Shown here in pieces: positions 8,826 to 16,078 of a stretch of DNA of 21,713 nucleotides. The notes under the pieces were generated by a model. The model saw only the letters and a list, made by a program, of their open reading frames with translations, had not been told where the DNA came from and ran no database searches. Within the stretch, counting starts at the first letter, position 1; each line of letters opens with the position of its first letter. This DNA is from Acidobacteriota bacterium (lineage in GTDB: Bacteria > Acidobacteriota > Terriglobia > Acidiferrales > UBA7541), in contig QHYF01000058.1 in assembly GCA_003224075.1 (NCBI GenBank), positions 1-21,713 on the forward strand, given 5' to 3'. The position numbers and the translations under genes were made by a program.

Positions 8826-10481
8826 CTAAGACTTCTTCGACTTCAACTCTTCCTTAACCATCGCTTCCACGACCGGCCTTAGGATCTCCCGCGTAACCGC
8901 CTGCAGCACCTCGGGGTTCAACTTCGCGAGCACTTTGGCCACCAGGTCGTCCATGCTCGGCGTCGCTGCCTCGGAGGCTTCTTTTGGCGCGGCGAAGATT
9001 GTTTCGGCTGAAACCGATGGTGTTGCAGCCTGAGTGACGCCTTCCGCGACCTGCGCGGCCTCTTCCCGAATTGCTTCCACCGCGGCTGCAGGGAGCGCAA
9101 CTTCCTTGATCCCTGCCTTGGTTTCCTCGCCGACTGCCTCAGCCGCTTTTTCCGTTCCATTGCTCGCCGCAGAAGGAGCGGGCACACCGGCGTCCCACGC
9201 CGACGCAAGCCGGTTGGCCTTCTCGATCTCCGCGTCCCAGGGATTTGACGCGACAGAAAACCACGAGTCCTTGGATGCTTTCTTCTCTGGCTCAGCTTCC
9301 TTCACTTCCGCCGCGCTGCCCGCCGCCGCTTCCGCGGAGGGACGTTCGCGCTCTTTGGTTCGCGCCACTTCCTGCAACGCCGTCGCGGTTTCCGTCGAAG
9401 CCTCTTCTTGCGAAGCTCTCGAAACCGTGGCTGCCCACGCATCCTTTGCAAAGGGTGTCGCCGAAATCACAGTCGTGTCTTCCGGCACGCCGGCCGAAAC
9501 GACGGGTACTTCCTTCACGCTCGCGCTTGCTACGGGCACTGGCTCGACGGGCACAGTTTTTTCTTCAACCGGTTCCCAGTCCTCAACCCGCGTTTTTCTC
9601 GCTTGAATCTGCTCGAAGCTGCCTGCGCGCCAATCCTTGGCCCCGCCTCTGGACCCAGCATCGCTTTCTGTCTCATCGTGGCGCCATGTCCCTGCGGGTT
9701 TCTCTTCTTCCTGTTCTTCGTCTGCCTCAACCAGATCCGGATCCCGCCAATCCCGCTCCATCGCCAATTCCGAATTCACAGTTGACAGGTAAGCCGCATC
9801 TTCTTCTTCCGTTTCCTCCGCAGGCGTTTCCAGGAGGCTGCCAAAAGCTACGGGTTGCGCGCCAGTATCAATCCGCACCGGGTCGGGGCGCGCGGGCACT
9901 TCATCCACAAAACTTTCATTCTCTAGGGTTGCGACTGGCTCTTCATGTTTCGGCGTGTGGACAGGGACGCTGCCCAGCGTCAGTATGGACGCACTGCTTG
10001 GCCCCAGGAGATCCGCGACTTTCAAGGGCGCTGGTTCAGGAGGAGCTTTGGCGGCACCGGCAATCCCGTGAGCCACGCCAGCGCGCTGCAGCGCGGACTT
10101 GACCATTGAAATCAGGGGATCGGGCGGAACAAACGGCTTCTTCAACACGCCATCCGCTCCCACTCGCTGTGCTTCTTGTTCGTCGAGTGGATCGAACGCG
10201 CCCACCAGCAAGATCACCGGGATATGCGATAACGACGCATCTCTCTTGACGTACTGGCAAACTTCGTAGCCATTTCGCACCGGCATGAAAACGTCTGCCA
10301 GCACCAGGTCGGGACGCACATCGGAGATTTTCCGCACCGCTGCTTCGCCATTGCCGACAGCAACGACGTCGATGCCCTGATCTTTCAAGGCCAGGCCCAC
10401 CATCTTCTGGATGTTGCTGTTGTCGTCCGCCACCAGAATCTTGGCCACCAGACGTCCTCCGACGATACCGCGCGAAGGCAT
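8826..10481 (-). CDS. response regulator with N-terminal receiver and long low-complexity tail
   Basis: This 551-residue protein begins with a CheY-like receiver (about residues 12-130 from the ATG). It has the acidic pair D19/D20, the phosphoacceptor D63 in LVLADVFMP and the conserved Lys115 in LKKPF. The usual Thr/Ser at the end of strand 4 is replaced by Val93 (VILLVGAFDP), which should weaken the classical phosphorylation switch. Residues about 130-500 are low-complexity, rich in Ala, Glu, Val and Pro, and probably disordered. The last 45 residues, from MDDLVAKVLAKLNPEVLQ, form a conserved-looking amphipathic helical module. There is no DNA-binding or enzymatic output domain, so it probably acts through protein contacts, as in gliding or polarity regulators. 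Two in-frame starts both have good ribosome sites: ATG 10481 (AGGAGGTG, 4 nt spacing) and GTG 10448 (GGAGG, 7 nt spacing), the latter giving a typical receiver start. Confidence 0.85.
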   Translation of the reverse strand: MPSRGIVGGRLVAKILVADDNSNIQKMVGLALKDQGIDVVAVGNGEAAVRKISDVRPDLVLADVFMPVRNGYEVCQYVKRDASLSHIPVILLVGAFDPLDEQEAQRVGADGVLKKPFVPPDPLISMVKSALQRAGVAHGIAGAAKAPPEPAPLKVADLLGPSSASILTLGSVPVHTPKHEEPVATLENESFVDEVPARPDPVRIDTGAQPVAFGSLLETPAEETEEEDAAYLSTVNSELAMERDWRDPDLVEADEEQEEEKPAGTWRHDETESDAGSRGGAKDWRAGSFEQIQARKTRVEDWEPVEEKTVPVEPVPVASASVKEVPVVSAGVPEDTTVISATPFAKDAWAATVSRASQEEASTETATALQEVARTKERERPSAEAAAGSAAEVKEAEPEKKASKDSWFSVASNPWDAEIEKANRLASAWDAGVPAPSAASNGTEKAAEAVGEETKAGIKEVALPAAAVEAIREEAAQVAEGVTQAATPSVSAETIFAAPKEASEAATPSMDDLVAKVLAKLNPEVLQAVTREILRPVVEAMVKEELKSKKS

Positions 10482-10517
10482 ACTACACCTCCTGCCGCGC
10501 GGCCATACCGAATGACC

Positions 10518-10537
10518 TGCTCCAACCTATTGGAGCA
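10518..10537. promoter_or_regulatory. perfect 8-bp inverted repeat upstream of the response regulator gene
   Basis: TGCTCCAA (10518-10525) and TTGGAGCA (10530-10537) form a perfect palindrome around a 4-nt centre, about 37 nt upstream of the ATG. It could be an operator or a 5' leader hairpin. A tandem TTGACGTTGACG lies just upstream on the minus strand (near 10552-10563) and could serve as a -35 region, but no clear -10 follows at proper spacing. Confidence 0.35.
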
Positions 10538-10627
10538 CCGGCAGTGGTACGCGTCAACGTCAACGGGTCAGGTGTGTGTCGGAAGTGAATAGGGGGGTTA
10601 GACCCTGTCATCTAGTACAGGTGCGGC

Positions 10628-10658
10628 AAAAGAAAAAGGGGCGCGCTCTCAGTACCCC
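10628..10658 (-). terminator. weak terminator-like element after bamD
   Basis: Downstream of the bamD stop on the minus strand, GGGG (10658-10655) can pair with CCCC (10641-10638). The transcript then runs directly into TTTTTCTTTT (10637-10628). The U-tract is convincing but the stem is only 4 bp with a 13-nt loop, so termination efficiency is doubtful. Confidence 0.35.
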
Positions 10659-10691
10659 GCGGTTCATTACCAGTTCTTCGCTTTGCTGCGC

Positions 10692-12119
10692 TTACCACGG
10701 AACTATTTTACGCAGCCCCTTCTTTTTCTTGCTGCTCGACTCTTTCTTCTTGTCGTCCTTTGTCCCGTTTTGCGTCCCGTCCTGCGTCGCCAGTGGATCC
10801 GGTTTGGCTGCGTCCGCGGGCTGTCCGACGGCGGCTGCCGCTGCATCTGTTTTCGGCGCGCCATCAGCAGTTCCCGCCGTGGCGCCGTTCACCGGATCCC
10901 CCGCCGGTGCGGTCCCCTTTGAGTCATTTGGCCCGGCCGGCGTATTCGGGTCTGGCTGCTTCCCGGGATTTGGATCGCTTCCTTCTGTCGCCGGAGCCGC
11001 ATTCTCAGCACCGCTCGTTGTTCCGCCACTACTCCCCGGCGTCACGGTCGCGACGATGCCCGTCCCGGTGCCACCGATTCGCGGTTGGGTTCCGCCGGCC
11101 AAAATGTCCGTCCCCGCTTCGCTCTCCGACTCTGGACTCATCGTCGGCTTTCCCGTCATCGCCGCCTCTCGCAACTCCTGCTTGGGGCCGCTGTGAACGA
11201 GCGCCAGGGGCTTCTTGAGGAAGATCTCATGTTGACGCGGTGCATTTTGTTCGGCCGTCATCCAGGCCACCGCCTGCGGATCGGGCTGCGGAATCGGAGC
11301 GCCGAACGCCTTCAACTTGTTCTTCGCGTTCGCCGCCAAGGGTGACAGGGGATAATTCCTGACGATCCGCGCGTAATAACTCGAGGCAAGATCCTTTCTT
11401 TCCGTGGAAGCCCAGATGTTCCCGAGCATCCACAGCGCGTGATCGGATTTGCTATACAGTGGGTAGCGGTTTACCACCGACCTCAGCCTCGATTCCGCGG
11501 CTTTCTTGTCTTGTTTCACGTAGTAGTAATACCCGATCCGGTAGTCGCCCTCCGCCAGCACTTCCTGCACTTCGCGCAAATGCTGTTCCGCCTTCGCCGC
11601 CAGCGGATCATTTGGATATTTGGACAAGAACGTCTGGAATTCGTCCTCCGCCTCGCGCGCCTGCGTGCGGTCGCGGTCCGGCTTTTCCATTTGCCGGTAA
11701 TGCGCCATCGCCACTTGCAGCTGTGCGTAGCCCGCCTCCGGCAGCATGGGGAAGAAGACGCCGAAATCCTTGTATGCCTGGATGGCCTGCGTCATGTTCG
11801 CTGTTCCGCCCTCTTTGTAGAACGAATCGGCAATCGCCAGTTTCGCCTTGGCCAGATACTCGCTGTCCGGATACGTATTGATCAACGTCTGCAGGTTCAG
11901 TCGGCCGACCTCGTGCCGCCCGTGCTTGACGTCTTCCATCGCCTTGTCATACAGAATCTTGTCCGGCTCCGCGGTATTCTCCGCGCTGGTCGACTTATTG
12001 ACCTTTTTCTTCTTATGAAAGATTTGAGCATCGCACCGCGTGGCGCTCAACAAGAACAGTCCGGACGCGGCTAAAAGTATCAACCGCTTCGTGATTGCTA
12101 CGAACGAATTACGGCGCAA
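10692..12119 (-). CDS. bamD: BamD-like outer membrane assembly TPR protein with long C-terminal tail
   Basis: This 475-residue exported protein belongs to the BamD/YfiO family, which helps the Bam complex fold beta-barrel proteins into the outer membrane. Residues 1-31 form a signal sequence. Residues about 50-270 are TPR repeats with typical phrases such as HEVGRLNLQTLINTYPDSEYLAKAKLAIADS (split over 79-109) and a later SRLRSVVNRYPLYSKSDHAL. The BamD lipobox is not canonical: the only cysteine near the cleavage site is in SATRCDAQ with Arg before Cys, so signal peptidase I cleavage after DA is as likely as lipidation. From about residue 320 to the end is a Pro/Gly/Ala/Thr-rich disordered tail closing with a Lys-rich segment, roughly doubling the usual 250-residue length. 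The start is TTG at 12119, supported by GAGGTG 4 nt upstream. Confidence 0.85.
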   Translation of the reverse strand: MRRNSFVAITKRLILLAASGLFLLSATRCDAQIFHKKKKVNKSTSAENTAEPDKILYDKAMEDVKHGRHEVGRLNLQTLINTYPDSEYLAKAKLAIADSFYKEGGTANMTQAIQAYKDFGVFFPMLPEAGYAQLQVAMAHYRQMEKPDRDRTQAREAEDEFQTFLSKYPNDPLAAKAEQHLREVQEVLAEGDYRIGYYYYVKQDKKAAESRLRSVVNRYPLYSKSDHALWMLGNIWASTERKDLASSYYARIVRNYPLSPLAANAKNKLKAFGAPIPQPDPQAVAWMTAEQNAPRQHEIFLKKPLALVHSGPKQELREAAMTGKPTMSPESESEAGTDILAGGTQPRIGGTGTGIVATVTPGSSGGTTSGAENAAPATEGSDPNPGKQPDPNTPAGPNDSKGTAPAGDPVNGATAGTADGAPKTDAAAAAVGQPADAAKPDPLATQDGTQNGTKDDKKKESSSKKKKGLRKIVPW

Positions 12120-12467
12120 ACTTCACCTCTCTCGCGAATCTGGGGTTCCTCTCCGCAGTCTGCCGCAACCTTCTGCGCTTCTCCACTCCCTGCTTTTGGG
12201 AACCACTCATTATACCCTGAACGAAAGGCCAGGTCGCAAAGCAAGTTTGCAGTTCCTGCCTGATCTCTGTCCGGCGTACCCCTCCATCTCATGCCCTCTT
12301 ATCTGATGCCAGGAGAAGCACTTCCGGGTTGCTTCTCTCCCTCGGCTCCGGCCATCGCAGTTTTTGGAATATTGGAATATTTTTCATGCCCAACGAGTCT
12401 TCATCATCGGGGTAGGGGCAAAATCGCCTGCTCGCGCCCTTGAATCCCTGCTAAAGGGGGAGTCCTT
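12120..12467. other. 348-nt divergent intergenic region between bamD and the peroxiredoxin gene
   Basis: No credible gene is seen here. It contains the bamD promoter (12209-12239). An 8-bp perfect stem with a 9-nt loop lies at 12313-12337: GAGAAGCA pairs with TGCTTCTC. A/T-rich tandem GGAATATT GGAATATT (about 12366-12381) may be part of the promoter or an operator for the plus-strand gene. The hairpin has no U-tract on either strand, so it is not an obvious terminator. Confidence 0.6.
12209..12239 (-). promoter_or_regulatory. probable promoter of bamD
   Basis: On the minus strand a perfect TATAAT (12214-12209) is preceded, at the long spacing of 19 nt, by TTGCGA (12239-12234), a four-of-six match to the -35 consensus. 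Initiation near 12202 would give a leader of about 85 nt before the TTG start. The -10 is strong and the -35 is uncertain. Confidence 0.55.
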
Positions 12468-13027
12468 ATGAAACGCGTGCTCATTCTTGGGTTGCTTTTG
12501 GCCGCGGTGATTGCGGCTCCGCCGCTGGCTCGTCAGGCGCAAAATCCTCACGTCGCCAAGATGAGCCTCAAGGTCGGCGACGCCGCTCCCGATTTCACAC
12601 TGCTCAGCGATCAGTGGAAGACCGTGAAGCTCAGCGACTATCGTGGCAAGAAAAACGTTTTCCTTGCGGTCTACGTCCTGGCCTTCACCGGCGGTTGAAC
12701 GAAGCAACTTCAGGCGGTCCAGGCTGGAATCGCCTCCGGAAAAATTGACACCTCGGACACCGAAGTCTCGCCAACGCCGCCTTCGCCAAACAGATCGGCA
12801 TCACCTTCCCGCTCCTCAGCGATATGAACCGCAGGATGCTCAAGTCCTACGGCATCCTGAAAGGGTACGACGTTCAAAACGAGACCTACGAGTGGGCCCT
12901 TCGCGCCAACATCGTCATCGACAAGCAGGGCATCATCCAACTGATCGACGAAGGCGACAGCGCCGTCGATCCCAACTCTGCCCTCACCGTCTGCACCACC
13001 CTGCACAAAAAAAGCACCGCCAAATAG
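12468..13027 (+). pseudogene. exported peroxiredoxin with UGA (probable selenocysteine) at the peroxidatic site and a downstream frameshift
   Basis: The gene starts at ATG 12468, with AAGGGGGAG 5 nt upstream. Residues 1-24 or so form a signal peptide, then a redoxin fold begins (KVGDAAPDFTLLSDQWKTV). In-frame TGA at 12696-12698 is codon 77 in the context LAFTGG-UGA-TKQLQAVQAG. Peroxiredoxins have the peroxidatic Cys at exactly this place (FTxxCT), and reading continues in frame for 23 residues to DTEV. UGA is therefore probably selenocysteine, supported by a SECIS-like hairpin right after it. At about 12767/12768 the frame shifts and the rest (ANAAFAKQIGITFPLL to the TAG at 13025) is intact peroxiredoxin. 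The family usually has about eight residues (LGISVDS-like) here, so about 25 nt seem missing. Restored length would be about 194 residues, with a C-terminal Cys in VCTTLHKK. The lesion could be real or an assembly error. Confidence 0.85.
12713..12734 (+). promoter_or_regulatory. candidate bacterial SECIS element
   Basis: Starting 14 nt after the in-frame UGA, GGCG (12713-12716) pairs with CGCC (12731-12734) and UCCA (12718-12721) pairs with UGGA (12725-12728). A small 1x2 internal loop lies between them and the apical loop is GGC (12722-12724). The apical loop begins 23 nt after the UGA and has G at its first two positions. Known bacterial SECIS rules ask for 16-37 nt and a G among the first two loop bases, so the element fits. 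The SelB interaction is inferred. Confidence 0.7.
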
Positions 13028-13157
13028 CCGCGTCCGCTTTGGAGCACGCCGGTTCGCCCGTCCCGGCTTCTGTTGAGGCTGCCCTTTTTCGAAGTGTTCT
13101 GTCCGCCGCTTCTCCGCGCACCATTCTCAACCAACTCTGCCCGCGTGGGCTTCCTTC

Positions 13158-13412
13158 TTACGATTGATGAGCGGTCTTTGTAAGAACGTCTTCTTCGATT
13201 TTTTCTTGGCCGTCATTGTTGGTGTGCTGGCCCAGCCAGCGCCTAAATTCCTGGTCCCTTTTGAACAACAGCTTCAGCGCCTCGACCACGACGTAAGATG
13301 GGCTCGCGTCAATGAACTGCGCGTACTTGTTCAGATTGAGTCTGACGTCCTCCTCCAGGCGCACCTGAAGGGATGTAGTTTTTTGCTTGGTTGGAGCTTT
13401 GACGAGTGCCAA
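13158..13412 (-). CDS. small ribbon-helix-helix (CopG/MetJ-like) protein
   Basis: The probable product has 84 residues. A short basic lead is followed by a beta strand (TTSLQVRL), a helix (EEDVRLNLNKYAQFI), a turn (DASPS) and a second helix (YVVVEALKLLFKRD), the ribbon-helix-helix DNA-binding layout. The acidic C-terminal tail is unremarkable. I start it at TTG 13412 because AAGGAGG (13426-13420) lies 7 nt upstream. An in-frame ATG at 13535 would add 41 residues with no family-like sequence. It converges on the peroxiredoxin gene, with 130 nt between stops. No toxin gene adjoins it, so an antitoxin role is unsupported; it may be a solitary regulator or a remnant of mobile DNA. Confidence 0.7.
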   Translation of the reverse strand: MALVKAPTKQKTTSLQVRLEEDVRLNLNKYAQFIDASPSYVVVEALKLLFKRDQEFRRWLGQHTNNDGQEKIEEDVLTKTAHQS

Positions 13413-13579
13413 GGTCCATCCTCCTTCGTTCCATTGCTTCGTGAGGAGGGCCGGATTCCGTATGATATATCTTCTTTCCGCATCGCGCGCAGCCAAAAGA
13501 TAGTCATGCCACAGGCGCGATGGGCTCGCAGTCAAAACTGAGATTTCGTCTTCTGCTGAACTCCAGGTGGACTCTCCGC

Positions 13580-14299
13580 TCAGTTTGCCACCGTCAACTC
13601 AATTACGGTCGAGGCGGGAACCCGCGCGCCACCCAGCGGCGACTGGTCAATCACCGCGCCGTGCGGCCATTGTGGTGCCGTCACGTAGTTCACCTTGCGG
13701 CGAAGCTGCGCGATGTCCAGCCGGTGCTGCGCTTCAGTCTCGTTCAGACCCACGAGGTGCGGCATCACGTAAGCGATCTCGCGCGGTCCCTGCGAAACGA
13801 GTACATCCACCCGCGGCGTAGCTGCTCCCGCGCCCGGCTTCGGATTCTGGATCACCACGGTATCCGCTGGCGGGCCGGGCATGGTTATGCCCGTCACTTC
13901 GCCCACTTGCAATCCCGCGCGAAGAAGTTCAATGCGCGAAGCGCGCAGGGAATTTCCTTCCAGCAGCGGGATCTGCAATTGGCGCTGTCCCAGGCTCAGC
14001 ACGACGTGCGCCTGCTGCGACACTTTCATCAGCAGCCCTGACGTCGGTGTCTGCCGCACCACCACGTTGATGGGTTGGTCGCTGTACATGCGGTCCGCCA
14101 CGCGCAGCACCAGCCCGCGCGACTGCAGCATCTGGCTGGCCTCGGAGACATTCTTGCCGATCAGATTCGGCATCGTCACTTCACGCCCGTGAATGGCGAT
14201 GCGCATCGCCGTGATCGCGCTCAAAAACGCCGCTGCCGCCAGGATGAACACCAGCAGTGTCATTCGGCTCAGCCATTCCAGTCTTTCTTTCAGCGTCAT
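13580..14299 (-). CDS. membrane-anchored protein with three PASTA domains
   Basis: This roughly 239-residue protein has a short cytoplasmic start, one transmembrane helix at about residues 13-34 (MTLLVFILAAAAFLSAITAM) and then three PASTA-like repeats at about 40-105, 106-172 and 173-239. Each has the typical start (VTMPNLIGKNVSEASQML, LQIPLLEGNSLRASRIEL, YVMPHLVGLNETEAQHRL) and a closing beta segment. PASTA domains usually sense muropeptides or beta-lactam-like ligands on Ser/Thr kinases and penicillin-binding proteins, but here there is no kinase or transpeptidase domain. A periplasmic peptidoglycan-binding role is therefore an inference. GTG at 14302 directly precedes the chosen ATG at 14299; neither has a good ribosome site. 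It follows the TldE-like gene by 87 nt and ends the aroC cluster. Confidence 0.88.
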   Translation of the reverse strand: MTLKERLEWLSRMTLLVFILAAAAFLSAITAMRIAIHGREVTMPNLIGKNVSEASQMLQSRGLVLRVADRMYSDQPINVVVRQTPTSGLLMKVSQQAHVVLSLGQRQLQIPLLEGNSLRASRIELLRAGLQVGEVTGITMPGPPADTVVIQNPKPGAGAATPRVDVLVSQGPREIAYVMPHLVGLNETEAQHRLDIAQLRRKVNYVTAPQWPHGAVIDQSPLGGARVPASTVIELTVAN

Positions 14300-14386
14300 C
14301 ACAGAAATAGTCGGCGGTTAAGAGTCTACAGTCAATAACTGTGAAGGCGGGCTTCGTTTTCTTTTCCACCAGTCCCGACTCACAGG

Positions 14387-16078
14387 TCACTTCTTCAGCG
14401 GTGGTGGCGGATAATCCGGCAGCTTGTCCTTGCTGGTGTCCGCGCGCTTCACTTCGAGCTCGCCGAACAGCAGCGACGGGCAGATGATCGTCGTCGGCGT
14501 TCCGCCGGGGCGATTGCTCACCAGCGGATCGTTCCCCACCGCGATCAAATCGCTCCTCAGCGCTCGAATATCGAGTTCGCTGAACACCGCGCCGCGCACC
14601 AGCTCTTCGTGTCCATCTTTGGCGTACACGCGATAGAGCAACCGCGGCGAATTTCCCGGCCCCAGCGTCTCCACCCGGTAGCCGTACGGTTTGCCTTGAT
14701 CCGTTACCATCTGAATGATTTTTTTCTTCAAATCTTCAGCCCTTTGCTCTTCGGAGCTTTTTACCAGCAGCACGCCCAGACTTGGCCCGGGAAAAGATCC
14801 AGGCGCCGCGCGCCCGTGCCCATTCGAAGCGGGGAAGTCACGAATGGGCTGCCGCCCCACCAGATAGTTTGTCAGCGTCCCGTTTTCGATTACGTTTACG
14901 GCTTGCGCCTTCACGCCTTCGCTGTCCAGGCCGTAGCTTCCCACCAAGCTCTTGCCCTGAAAAACATTCAGCGTGGGATCGTCAACGATCGACAGAAAAT
15001 TCGGCAGCACGCGCGTCTTGTAGCTCGTTGCGAACGCTCCCGTCGTCCGGTTTGGTTTCCCGAGTTGCGGTTTGTGCCCGAGCACGTTCTGCCCGATCAG
15101 CGATGCCACGATGTCGTCCGCGGCATCCGCCGCGAACAGCACTGGCCCGCGGTACTCCTCCTCGACGATGGGCGCTTGCCGCAAGGCCACAACCGTCTCC
15201 AGCATCTTCTTCGTGTCGCCGATGAGCGCATCGCGCGTCGGCAATTCTTCCGGCCGCGCGACCATATACGCCGGGCTCCGGCTCAGCCTCATTCCGTCGG
15301 CCGCCTGCGCCGAGCCGTTCAATTGCACCGTATAAGTCGTCTTTCCGCTGCGCGTCACTGTCCCTTCGGAATTCACCAGGTATTCGTTGTTCGCGGTGAA
15401 CCTTGCCGATGCCGTCACCGACTGCATATCCGGATACTGCTTGTATAAACTCGTTGCATCCTGCAGCGTTTTTTTCCACCCTGCTTCGTCTACTCTTAAC
15501 GACGCGGTCGGCTCGACGGCAACGACCGGCCGCGCCTTCGCGAAGTCGTCCACGGGGTTCGGATCCACGCTGAATTGTTTCAGCCCCGCCTGCTTCTCCG
15601 CCAGCGCCTGCCCCGCAGCCTTGTAAGCCTGGTCGGTGGCCAGCCAGAGTTGTCGGCGCAGCGCAATCGGGTCGTTGTCCAGCGGCAAAATGCTGGTTTC
15701 GCCCTGGCCCCGTGCGAAATAGCTGTCCTGCTTGTAGTCGCCGACCCGCACCACCACGCGCAGGACGCGCACATGGATGTGCTGGTTCTCGCGCAATGCG
15801 CCAAACGCCGCCTCGATGCCAAGGTCCTCGACCTCGTTCACGCGGTACTCGATGTAATAAGGCGCCTGCACCTGATTCATTTTGAGTTGCGTCTGCGACC
15901 GCTCCAATTCCGTTAAGAGCGCCTCGAGCAGGCCATCACCCTTGGCAGCGGCGTGCGCGGCGGTCGTGGCTGCGTCTGGAGCTGCTTTCACCCCGTCTGA
16001 GGCCGCGTGAGCAGCCGTCGTGTTCAGCGCCAACAAAGCCACTGCGAAAAACCCTGTTGCTTGGTGAAGAATTCTCAT
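14387..16078 (-). CDS. exported TldE/PmbA-like, non-catalytic member of a TldD/TldE pair
   Basis: The 563-residue product has a signal peptide (MRILHQATGFFAVALLALNT, cleavage likely after AHA near residue 25) and then a full-length TldD/PmbA fold. In place of the metal-binding HExxxH, it has QNVLGH at 330-335, so the two catalytic-site residues His and Glu are Gln and Asn. The CGxxxGQ cysteine motif of TldD is also missing near the C-terminus (PTTIICPSLLF). This is what TldE/PmbA looks like beside TldD: a structural partner without protease chemistry. Its ATG overlaps the stop of the TldD-like gene as ATGA (16075-16078), which favours equal synthesis of two subunits. The known Escherichia coli TldD-TldE heterodimer is cytosolic; here both chains appear to be exported. 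Substrate unknown. Confidence 0.88.
   Translation of the reverse strand: MRILHQATGFFAVALLALNTTAAHAASDGVKAAPDAATTAAHAAAKGDGLLEALLTELERSQTQLKMNQVQAPYYIEYRVNEVEDLGIEAAFGALRENQHIHVRVLRVVVRVGDYKQDSYFARGQGETSILPLDNDPIALRRQLWLATDQAYKAAGQALAEKQAGLKQFSVDPNPVDDFAKARPVVAVEPTASLRVDEAGWKKTLQDATSLYKQYPDMQSVTASARFTANNEYLVNSEGTVTRSGKTTYTVQLNGSAQAADGMRLSRSPAYMVARPEELPTRDALIGDTKKMLETVVALRQAPIVEEEYRGPVLFAADAADDIVASLIGQNVLGHKPQLGKPNRTTGAFATSYKTRVLPNFLSIVDDPTLNVFQGKSLVGSYGLDSEGVKAQAVNVIENGTLTNYLVGRQPIRDFPASNGHGRAAPGSFPGPSLGVLLVKSSEEQRAEDLKKKIIQMVTDQGKPYGYRVETLGPGNSPRLLYRVYAKDGHEELVRGAVFSELDIRALRSDLIAVGNDPLVSNRPGGTPTTIICPSLLFGELEVKRADTSKDKLPDYPPPPLKK

Noticed and set aside
12696..12698. UGA reassigned to an amino acid genome-wide
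   Set aside because: UGA is used as the normal stop of rlmD, fmt, aroC and the TldD-like gene, so only the one peroxiredoxin UGA needs a special reading.
13028..13157. Bidirectional terminator between the convergent peroxiredoxin and ribbon-helix-helix genes
   Set aside because: Only short GC stems are present, and none directly precedes a U-tract on either strand.
12643..13167. 174-residue plus-strand open frame over the peroxiredoxin
   Set aside because: It is in a different frame from both peroxiredoxin halves, has Arg/Pro/His-rich composition and no ribosome site.
13164..13541. Plus-strand open frame antisense to the ribbon-helix-helix gene
   Set aside because: The minus strand has the recognisable fold and a consensus ribosome site; the plus frame has neither.
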